Shown piece by piece: positions 16,303 through 23,139 of a DNA stretch of 64,000 nucleotides. A program made the translations under genes and the position numbers. The DNA is from Bacteroides sp. (GTDB lineage Bacteria; Bacteroidota; Bacteroidia; Bacteroidales; Bacteroidaceae), in assembly GCF_029057325.1 (NCBI RefSeq), contig NZ_JAICZW010000042.1, positions 1 to 64,000 on the forward strand. Direction: 5' to 3'. Each line of letters opens with the position of its first letter. The first letter of the stretch is position 1. The notes beneath the pieces were generated by a model that was not told the DNA's origin, ran no database searches, and was given only the letters and a program-made list of their open reading frames with translations.

Positions 16303-18732
16303 TCAGAACTTCCGCTTCAACTCCTCTACTCCTGTCCCCGTGAAATAGTCTTCCACAAAGTCCCAACGCTGTTCGTCCGTCAGTTTATCCGTTCCAAAGA
16401 AAAGGGAGAACAACTCTATCTGCTCTTGGAATATCTGCTCGTTATTATCCAAAATCAGGTTACGGTAATCGTCACCGGAAGCGAGTTGCTGCAAGGTGTC
16501 CGCATCATGGAAGCGCACAAGGACACAAGGAGTGCCTCCTCCTTCCACACTGAACGAAAGGCAATCGAGCATAGAAAGCAGATTGAGAAGCATGTTCAAA
16601 TCGGAGAAGGGCGTACAATAGAAAAGTAAGCGATCGCCCTTGCTACCCACAATGCGCTGGCTGAACAGTTTCTGATAGCGGGAAAGCAACAAGTCGAATC
16701 CTTTGGTCACTGTGAACGAAAGCTCGTTGGACTCCTTTTTCTTCACACTGCTGATATAGCTCACACTGCGTCCCTCTTCCGTACGGCTCTCCAACAGCGA
16801 ACCGATGAAACGCTTGGCCGAACGCACATCCATGCCATGCGCTGCAAAAAGGTTGCGCAATTCCTCTTCATCGAAACGACCTTTGGACTTCAACAACGCC
16901 GTCTTCAACAAAGTTACCAGATTCTTGAACAGGGCATCCATCCGTTCGCGGATGACAGCGGCATCCTCTTTCAGCAGCACTTCATGCTTGCCCACGGAGA
17001 CGGCACGCGAACCTTCCCACAAAGTGCCATTATTCAGTTTCTGCTTAAAGTCCTTATAACCGAAATCGGGGAAACGCTCTTCCCACAGGGCTTCCAAACG
17101 TGCCTTATAGACACCCTCCTGCCCCTCCACCGGGGTCAGATAATCTTGGAACTCACGGATAAAGGCATCCCCTGTCTTGTCCTGGATATAACCTTCGGTC
17201 AGCAAATTCTGAGGACTGACCTCCAGCAGATGCCTGCCGTATCGTTGCGCCAAATCCTCCTCCAGCCACAGCAATGCCGTCTTGATGAATTGTCCCAATT
17301 CAGCCTCATACTCCAGTTTGTTTCTGGTTCGGGGCAGCTTTACAATAAACTCAAAATCGGAAAGAGAAACCTGTATCGCGTTTTTCTCCCCTTTCATACG
17401 GTAAACCTCCATCAGCTTCCGCAAGATAAGTGCCAACTGCTCTTGCGCAATGTTGCCCGTCTGATGCAGCCGCTTCATATAGTAGAAATCGCGTTCGTGG
17501 AAATCGGTAGCGGCGATACCCCGGACATCTGCATCACGCGCCGCACGACCTATCTCCTGAATGTAATCGACAAACGTTCCGGACGGAGCCACGTGATAAA
17601 CACGGTCGATGTCACTGATATCCACTCCCATACCAAAAGCCTTGGTAGCGACAATCAGTTGCTTGGTTCCCTCCTTAAACTCCCGCACAATCTCAGCCTT
17701 CTGCTCTTTGTCCTTCTTGCCGTAATAGGAAGCCACCAAATGCCAGTTTGCAGGCTTCACCCATCCCTTCATACGCATATCAATGCCACCGGCAAAGGGA
17801 TAGTAGAGCAATGTCTTATGCCCGTCCAGAAAATCATCGATACGGGCAGCCACCACATTCTGCTTGGCTTTGTCGTAGGTTTCTCCCTCTTCAATAGACA
17901 GTTGCCGGATATCGAAGCCGATGTTACGGCGCTTCACCGTACCTATATAGAGCATACACGAATCCATCTGCAAGGAGCGGATGGTATCGAATATCATATC
18001 ATTGCCTCCGTTGGGATTCCATACCGCCGTAGCCGTCAGCGCAAACAGGGGGAAAGCATAACCCAGATTCTTTTTCAGGTCTTTCAAATAACGTCCTAAG
18101 AACCAGTAGTCCACCCGAAACTCCTTTCCCCAGGTTGTCACCGTATGCGCCTCATCAATAACGATAAGACCGATGCGACGTTCGCCCACAAAATGCTTGA
18201 TATCGTATGAGAGAAGCAGCTCCGGCGAAAGATAAAACAGGTCGATCTCTCCCTCACGCACCTGCCGATAGACTTCGGTTTTCTGCTCAGGCGACAGGTC
18301 GGACGAAGCGTATGCCACACGGGAATAACCTATATCCTGCAACCCTTCCACCTGATCGACAATCAACGCTTTCAAAGGGGAGATAATGATAGTCAACAAG
18401 TTGTACTCCCTTCCCAAATAGATAGCGGGCAACTGGAACAACAGCGACTTTCCGGAACCCGTAGGAGCGGTCAGCAAGATATTGTCCGGATGCGCCTCAG
18501 CCTGCTGTGCCTTTTCCACCTCCCGAATCACATTCTCAATCAGTTGCCCTTGCGAAAGGGTGACTTTCTCCTTTCCTTTGAACAAATCATCATAAATCTC
18601 CAGTTCTCGGAACTGATTGTAACCATAGACTTCTTTCAACAGGTCTTTTACCGTTTCCCGGCATTTCTCCGGCAAATGTCGCTCTCGCAGTGTGGGCAGT
18701 GCGTATGTCGCTCTTTCTTGCATATCTATCAT
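16303..18732 (-). CDS. RecQ-like DEAH helicase with long C-terminal region
   Basis: The protein has 809 residues. Superfamily 2 helicase motifs are present: Walker A in LLTAPTGSGKSLLFQLPA (about residues 86-103), IIISPLKALIVDQV, Walker B VIDEAH, LFALTATA, then the second lobe with LLYYPFAGG, ATKAFGMGVDISDIDRVYH and motif VI YIQEIGRAARD. These are closest to RecQ. The region after the helicase core (about 430-809) lacks the four-cysteine zinc cluster and recognisable RQC/HRDC modules, so it is not a housekeeping RecQ. It also carries an N-terminal helical stretch of about 80 residues. The role may be DNA repair or defence against mobile DNA; the position against a tRNA 3' end invites the latter but does not prove it. 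The ATG at 18732 is followed by MQ in frame; either could start. Confidence 0.85.
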   Translation of the reverse strand: MIDMQERATYALPTLRERHLPEKCRETVKDLLKEVYGYNQFRELEIYDDLFKGKEKVTLSQGQLIENVIREVEKAQQAEAHPDNILLTAPTGSGKSLLFQLPAIYLGREYNLLTIIISPLKALIVDQVEGLQDIGYSRVAYASSDLSPEQKTEVYRQVREGEIDLFYLSPELLLSYDIKHFVGERRIGLIVIDEAHTVTTWGKEFRVDYWFLGRYLKDLKKNLGYAFPLFALTATAVWNPNGGNDMIFDTIRSLQMDSCMLYIGTVKRRNIGFDIRQLSIEEGETYDKAKQNVVAARIDDFLDGHKTLLYYPFAGGIDMRMKGWVKPANWHLVASYYGKKDKEQKAEIVREFKEGTKQLIVATKAFGMGVDISDIDRVYHVAPSGTFVDYIQEIGRAARDADVRGIAATDFHERDFYYMKRLHQTGNIAQEQLALILRKLMEVYRMKGEKNAIQVSLSDFEFIVKLPRTRNKLEYEAELGQFIKTALLWLEEDLAQRYGRHLLEVSPQNLLTEGYIQDKTGDAFIREFQDYLTPVEGQEGVYKARLEALWEERFPDFGYKDFKQKLNNGTLWEGSRAVSVGKHEVLLKEDAAVIRERMDALFKNLVTLLKTALLKSKGRFDEEELRNLFAAHGMDVRSAKRFIGSLLESRTEEGRSVSYISSVKKKESNELSFTVTKGFDLLLSRYQKLFSQRIVGSKGDRLLFYCTPFSDLNMLLNLLSMLDCLSFSVEGGGTPCVLVRFHDADTLQQLASGDDYRNLILDNNEQIFQEQIELFSLFFGTDKLTDEQRWDFVEDYFTGTGVEELKRKF

Positions 18733-18890
18733 ATTAACAGGAGGATATTAAATGAACAAATCACATCGTGATGTGATTGGGCAAAGATACTGATTTTTGA
18801 ATAAGCGGAGCATATAGCAATCAGTATATTTATAGGGAAACCATGAAATAATGTAAGCGGCACAAGGCTTTCGGTCAACCGCCCCCTTAA

Positions 18891-18939
18891 AACCAACAGC
18901 GGGACGAACAACCTTTCCTTGTTCGTCCCGCTGATGGTT
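18891..18939 (-). terminator. Terminator downstream of the DUF2795 gene
   Basis: CAGCGGGACGAACAA and TTGTTCGTCCCGCTG form a perfect 15-bp stem, extended by AACCA/TGGTT past one mismatch. On the minus strand it is followed by TTTTAAGG. It ends the leftward adenosyltransferase/DUF2795 unit. The remaining sequence up to the helicase start shows no gene. Confidence 0.8.
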
Positions 18940-18964
18940 TACGTTTTGACCTATCCGGCAGTTG

Positions 18965-19186
18965 TCAGTACTCTTCCTCGTTAAAAAAGAAATCTTCCTT
19001 ACTGGGATAATCGGGCCAGATATCTTCTATGCTTTCATAAATATCGCCTTCATCTTCCATCTCTTGCAAATTCTCTATCACTTCAAGGGGAGCACCCGAG
19101 CGCATGGCATAATCTATCAGTTCATCCTTAGTTGCCGGCCAAGGAGCATCTTCCAACTTCGATGCTAATTCCAATGTCCAATACAT
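18965..19186 (-). CDS. DUF2795 domain protein
   Basis: This is a 73-residue acidic protein. The core (WPATKDELIDYAMRSGAPLEVIENLQEMEDEGDIYESIEDIWPDYPSKEDFFFNEEEY in essence) matches the small DUF2795 family common in Bacteroidetes. It has helix-forming segments around residues 18-45 and a very acidic C-terminus. There are no cysteines, no membrane segment and no signal peptide, so it is cytoplasmic. The function is unknown; the fold resembles small PRC-like or helical nucleic-acid-associated modules only loosely. It follows the adenosyltransferase gene after 70 bp and is probably cotranscribed, ending at a strong terminator. Confidence 0.85.
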   Translation of the reverse strand: MYWTLELASKLEDAPWPATKDELIDYAMRSGAPLEVIENLQEMEDEGDIYESIEDIWPDYPSKEDFFFNEEEY

Positions 19187-19256
19187 GATTCTTAGTATTA
19201 AAATTGTGAGTATTAAGTTCTATTTCTATTTGAGGGCAAAAGTATAACAATTTATT

Positions 19257-19811
19257 TCACATACAACTATTATTCCAAAATATTTCAACTTTTTTCTCAT
19301 CTTGATTCATTTTACGTGAAAGGACGAACAAATAGTCGGACAAACGGTTCATATAAGACAATAGTTCAGCGGTTATCTCCACCTGCTCGGCAAGAGCAAG
19401 AATCCGCCGTTCGGCACGCCGACAAACCGTACGGCAAACGTGGCAGACTGCCGCTCCACGGCTTCCACCGGGCAAGATGAAAGCTGCAAGGGGAGGCAAA
19501 AGCGCATCCAGACGGTCAATCTCCCGCTCCACCGATTCCACCTGCTCGCCGGTGATGACACTCGCCGCCTTTAATCCGGTTTTTTCCTGATCGGTAGCTA
19601 ACTGGGAGCCTACCGAAAATAATATGTTTTGCACTTGCTGCAAGAAAACTTTGTCCTGCTCATCAGACAGATAGGTGACAAGCAGCCCCAAGTTGGAGCT
19701 CAATTCATCGACTGTGCCATACGCTTCAAGGCGGATATGGGTTTTGGGCACACGGGTACCGCCTACCAGTGAGGTGGTTCCTTTATCGCCGGTTTTGGTA
19801 TAAATCTTCAT
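19257..19811 (-). CDS. Cob(I)alamin adenosyltransferase, PduO type
   Basis: This 184-residue enzyme transfers the adenosyl group of ATP to cob(I)alamin, forming adenosylcobalamin, the cofactor of methylmalonyl-CoA mutase and similar enzymes. The N-terminal [21 protein letters not shown] is the ATP-binding signature, and the second signature appears as [25 protein letters not shown]. The C-terminal helix has [15 protein letters not shown]. All are hallmarks of the PduO/MMAB family. In the second signature the usual [10 protein letters not shown] is [10 protein letters not shown], a mild change. The start is the ATG at 19811, followed at once by the conserved motif. No cobalamin riboswitch is visible upstream; that space is a palindromic element. 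Confidence 0.95.
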   Translation of the reverse strand: MKIYTKTGDKGTTSLVGGTRVPKTHIRLEAYGTVDELSSNLGLLVTYLSDEQDKVFLQQVQNILFSVGSQLATDQEKTGLKAASVITGEQVESVEREIDRLDALLPPLAAFILPGGSRGAAVCHVCRTVCRRAERRILALAEQVEITAELLSYMNRLSDYLFVLSRKMNQDEKKVEIFWNNSCM

Positions 19812-19830
19812 AAGGTTGTAACTTTATTTA

Positions 19831-19980
19831 AAGGAGCTGTCGGGAGTTAGAAGGAGTTATCCGGGGGTTAGAAGCCGATACTCCGATTTGCACAAACCCG
19901 GACTATCGGTTTTCAACTGCTCCAACGGAGCGAGGCGGAGTGTGACGGCTCCTTCCAACTCCAGACAGCTTCTTCTCCTT
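19831..19980. repeat. 150-bp MITE-like imperfect palindrome
   Basis: The left end AAGGAGCTGTCGGGAGTTAG and following AAGGAG are answered at the right end by CTCCTTCCAACTCCAGACAG and CTTCTTCTCCTT. Inner segments (GTTAGAAGCCGATACTCCG against CGGACTATCGGTTTTCAAC) pair as well, so the whole stretch can fold into one long hairpin. It fills the gap between the adenosyltransferase and methyltransferase-like genes. No coding frame is seen. TTTAAA-like sequence flanks both ends and could be a target duplication. Confidence 0.5.
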
Positions 19981-19996
19981 AAACGCCTAAAGACAA

Positions 19997-20629
19997 TCAA
20001 AAGTTGACAATATAGTCTTGTTTTATCTTCGTTTTATCAAAGAAAATGATGCCCAGGTCGTAAAGGTCGAACGTAATGCCCGCCTTTTCATCCTGCTGCA
20101 TACGCTTCCAAAGGGCGACCATCTCAGAAGTGTAGCGAATGCCTTCCACCACAAAGACCGACTTTCCGCACGTGCGGGCGGCACAGACACGAAAGACCTC
20201 CTCTACGAATGCAGGACGACGGTAGTCGTGCAGATAAAGGAAGTCAACAGGCACGCCTGCTTCCAGAAACAGCTCCGACAATTCGGTGGCAGCCAGATAG
20301 TCCGCCCCCACCTTGCCCGCCTTCAGGTAGAGGGAAGAAGCGGCAAGCGTGCCGGCATCTACCACCACATTCGGTTGGGCCTCGTTCACCAGCCGGAACA
20401 AAAGCCGCTTTATCTTCTTCGATTCATATTTCCAGTTCTTGTCCTTCTCCGGTGCCAGCTTCTTCTCCTCTTCGGCCAAATCCTTGTATTTATAATAAGG
20501 TGTGCGTTCATAAATCACCTGCGTAATCAGATTGAAAGCAAAGGGAGAATGCACCCCGTAACCGCAACGGTGGCGGAAACGAAGCAACCAGATGAAAGGG
20601 CGTTTCAACGCAAGAGTTATATGATTCAT
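19997..20629 (-). CDS. Probable SAM-dependent methyltransferase-like protein
   Basis: This 210-residue protein begins with a basic helical stretch (RPFIWLLRFRHRCGYGVHSPFAF). A Rossmann-type core follows: VVVDAGTLAASSLYLKAG resembles motif I with D and G residues in place, YLAATELSELF sits where motif II would be, and VDFLYLHDYRRP, KSVFVVEGI and FDLYDLGIIFFDK read as later strands. The KQDYIVNF tail is common in Bacteroidetes relatives. Motif I is a weak match (DAGTLAASS), so cofactor binding is inferred only. There is no signal peptide. The context (single leftward gene between repeats) gives no substrate. Confidence 0.65.
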   Translation of the reverse strand: MNHITLALKRPFIWLLRFRHRCGYGVHSPFAFNLITQVIYERTPYYKYKDLAEEEKKLAPEKDKNWKYESKKIKRLLFRLVNEAQPNVVVDAGTLAASSLYLKAGKVGADYLAATELSELFLEAGVPVDFLYLHDYRRPAFVEEVFRVCAARTCGKSVFVVEGIRYTSEMVALWKRMQQDEKAGITFDLYDLGIIFFDKTKIKQDYIVNF

Positions 20630-20730
20630 AGCTTCATGTCTAAAGATTAGTACAAAGATACGAACAATAAGCGATTAAACGCTATTGCAAAGAGAAAAAG
20701 AGAGGCAATTTGCAAGAGCAAATACACGAC

Positions 20731-20820
20731 TTGACAGACACTTGCTCCTGACGTGACAGACACTTGTGTTTGAGACGACAGACACTTGCGTCTGTCCGCT
20801 CAGACACAAGTGTCTGTCAA
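20731..20820. repeat. CACTTGTGTCTGTC palindrome cluster, copy 1
   Basis: Four to five units of GACAGACACTTG or its reverse CAAGTGTCTGTC occur in 90 bp. The last two units form a perfect hairpin (ACAGACACTTG ... CAAGTGTCTGT type). A second cluster lies at 54799-54888 in the opposite orientation. It sits just downstream of the GH3 stop codon (minus strand) and may end that transcript. Confidence 0.7.
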
Positions 20821-20837
20821 ATGGGGTAATAATGGGC

Positions 20838-23051
20838 TCATTTCAGTTCGAAAGAAACCGCTCCACGTATATCTGTGGAGGAGGCGCCAATGTATGCCTT
20901 GAACTTGCCCGGCTCGTATTTCCAGCCAGAGGAGGCCTCATCGTAGAACTTCAAATCATCCGGCGTAAGGGTGAAAGTCACGCTCTTCTCCTCGCCCGGT
21001 TCCAATGCGATTTTCGCAAAATGCTTCAGCTCTTTCATGGGGCGAAGCACACTGCACCGGTCGTCACCCACATAGAGCTGCACAACCTCCTTACCGGCAA
21101 CGCGGCCTGCATTCTTCACGGCGACCGTGACCGTCAGCGTGCCGTCGGCGGCAATGTTTTTGGCGGAAGCCGTCGGCTTGCCATAGGTGAAGGTGGTATA
21201 GCTCAGCCCATGCCCAAAGGGAAAGAGTGCCGGGATCTTCTTCGTGTCGTGCCAACGATAGCCTACCAATATGTCTTCCTTATACTCCTGGCGGATGCTG
21301 TCGCCCGGATAGCTCAGTTCGCCGAAGGCGTGTGCGCCGCAATCTGTCAACCGGACTGGAAAGGAGAACGGCAGCTTACCGCTGGGATTCACCTCACCGC
21401 TCAGCACATCGGCCAACGACTTGCCACCCATAGAGCCAAGGTACCAGCCCTGCACAATGGCGGGGACTTGCGCCACCCACGGCATCTCCACCGCATTGCC
21501 ACTAAGAAGCACCAGCACAAGGTTCGGGTTCACGCCCGCCAACTCCTGAATCAGTTCATTCTGTCCGAAGGGCAAGCCGTAATCCAGACGGTCGCCGCCT
21601 TCACAATCCTGATAATGGTTCTTGTTCAGGCCGCCTACCATTATCACCAAATCTGCCTTCTTCGCCATCTCCACCGCTTCGGCACGCAGGGAATCCGTTA
21701 TATGCTGCGGAATCTCATCGGCCCGGCCGTACATCGGACGACCGGCAACATAGCCTTGAGCATACGTCACCTTATTGCCATAAACGGCACGCAATCCCTC
21801 CAGCGGGGAGATCATATCCTTCACCTTCAGTTCGGAAGAGCCACCACCCTGGTTCAACAGACGGACAGCGTTGTCGCCCACCACCAGGATGTTCCGATAC
21901 TTATCCGCAGCAACGGGCAACAGCGGAGCACCTTTCTTTTCTGCCGGCGCGTTCTTCAGCAGGACGATGCCTTCGTTGCCAATCTCGCGGGCAGCGGCAT
22001 AGTGCGCTTCCGTCGCCACCGAACCGAATGGTTTCCGGGTGTTCATCGCCGTACGAAATATCAGGCGAAGGATGCGCGAAGCCTTGTCGTCGATGGTGGA
22101 CATCGGCACCTTGCCCTCCTTCAGCATCTTCAGGTAGGGATCGGCCAGGTAGTAATCATTGTAGCCGAAAGCGCTTTCGGAAGTCAGGCCGTTGGTGTAA
22201 GAGCCCATCTCAATGTCCAATCCGTTGACGGCAGCCTCATAAGTGTCGTGCGCACCGCCCCAGTCGGTAACAACGCAGCCATCGAACTTCCAATCGCCTT
22301 TCAGAATTTGGTTCAGTGCAAAGTCGTTGTGGCAGGCATGCTGGCCGCGAATCTGATTGTAAGCTCCCATGATGCTCCACGCACCGCCTTCCACTACCGC
22401 CGCCTTGAAAGCGGGCAGATAGATTTCGTGCAAGGCACGGTCGCTGAGATAGACATCGATATGTCCGCGCCACAACTCCTGGTTGTTCAAAGCGTAATGC
22501 TTGACGCAAGCCGCCACACCGTTCTTCTGCAATTCCCGGATATAAGGCACGCACATCACGCCTGCCAAATAAGGGTCTTCGCCCATGTATTCAAAGTTAC
22601 GCCCATTCATCGGCGTTCGGTAGATGTTGACACCGGGTCCCAGCAACACATCCTTCTCGCGATAGCGTGCCTCTTCACCAATGGCTTTGCCATACTTGGC
22701 GGACATTTCCGGATTCCAGGTAGCGGCAAGGCATGTCAGGGCGGGGAACGCGGTGATGCTGTCATTCGTCCAGTTGGCATAGCCCCAATCGTTCCAATTG
22801 ATTTCGGCACGCACGCCGTGAGGACCATCGCTCATCCAAAGTTCGGGAATACCCAGACGGGGAACGCCCGCGCTGCTGAATTTGCTCTGCGCATGGCAAA
22901 GGGCCACTTTCTCCTCCAGCGTCATCCGGCTGAGGGCATCTTTCACTCGTGCTTCAAGGGGTTGGGCATCGTCCATATAGACCGGCGTCTGCGCAGAGGC
23001 GGCGGTGAGGGCGCATGCAAATAGTAGGGTGGTTAAGAATTTCTGTTTCAT
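20838..23051 (-). CDS. GH3 beta-glucosidase/xylosidase (secreted)
   Basis: This 737-residue exported enzyme begins MKQKFLTTLLFACALTAASAQ, a standard signal peptide; in-frame sequence further upstream to 23165 is REP and not coding. The N-terminal TIM barrel contains RYGRE-like substrate-site segments and ends with the nucleophile motif CVVTDWGGAHDTYEAAVNG. The second alpha/beta domain has LLKNAPAEKKGAPLLPV and VIMVGGLNKNHYQDCEGGDR. A fibronectin-III-like C-terminal domain (about 620-737) completes the usual three-domain form. Family activity is release of terminal beta-glucose or xylose. It is last in the leftward GH31-GH2-GH3 run, so beta-glucosidase action on xyloglucan fragments is a reasonable inference. 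Confidence 0.92.
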   Translation of the reverse strand: MKQKFLTTLLFACALTAASAQTPVYMDDAQPLEARVKDALSRMTLEEKVALCHAQSKFSSAGVPRLGIPELWMSDGPHGVRAEINWNDWGYANWTNDSITAFPALTCLAATWNPEMSAKYGKAIGEEARYREKDVLLGPGVNIYRTPMNGRNFEYMGEDPYLAGVMCVPYIRELQKNGVAACVKHYALNNQELWRGHIDVYLSDRALHEIYLPAFKAAVVEGGAWSIMGAYNQIRGQHACHNDFALNQILKGDWKFDGCVVTDWGGAHDTYEAAVNGLDIEMGSYTNGLTSESAFGYNDYYLADPYLKMLKEGKVPMSTIDDKASRILRLIFRTAMNTRKPFGSVATEAHYAAAREIGNEGIVLLKNAPAEKKGAPLLPVAADKYRNILVVGDNAVRLLNQGGGSSELKVKDMISPLEGLRAVYGNKVTYAQGYVAGRPMYGRADEIPQHITDSLRAEAVEMAKKADLVIMVGGLNKNHYQDCEGGDRLDYGLPFGQNELIQELAGVNPNLVLVLLSGNAVEMPWVAQVPAIVQGWYLGSMGGKSLADVLSGEVNPSGKLPFSFPVRLTDCGAHAFGELSYPGDSIRQEYKEDILVGYRWHDTKKIPALFPFGHGLSYTTFTYGKPTASAKNIAADGTLTVTVAVKNAGRVAGKEVVQLYVGDDRCSVLRPMKELKHFAKIALEPGEEKSVTFTLTPDDLKFYDEASSGWKYEPGKFKAYIGASSTDIRGAVSFELK

Positions 23052-23063
23052 ACTAAAATGGGG

Positions 23064-23100
23064 GCCTCTCCCCCGGCCCCTTCCCCGTAGGGAGGGGAGA
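23064..23100. repeat. GC-rich REP-like palindrome between GH2 and GH3 genes
   Basis: CCTCTCCCCC, then CCCCTTCCCC-GTAG-GGAGGGGAG, is nearly the same as the copy at 5711-5748. It lies in the 88-bp GH2-GH3 gap, directly before the GH3 start, and could modulate expression of the distal gene. Confidence 0.6.
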
Positions 23101-23139
23101 TGGGAGAATAGGATTGTAATGTTGAACGTATTAATTATT

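Noticed and set aside
16281..18960. Integrated element bounded by a repeat of the tRNA-Ser 3' end
   Set aside because: No second copy of the CCCACTCTTTCCGCCA end was found to the right of the helicase gene, and no integrase is present.
19812..19996. Possible cobalamin riboswitch before the adenosyltransferase gene
   Set aside because: No B12-box-like sequence is seen, and the space is filled by a long palindrome.
20766..23024. A 752-codon open frame on the plus strand opposite the GH3 gene
   Set aside because: It is the mirror of a GC-rich coding gene. The translation is rich in H, Q and R with no domain, and the minus-strand frame has clear GH3 motifs.
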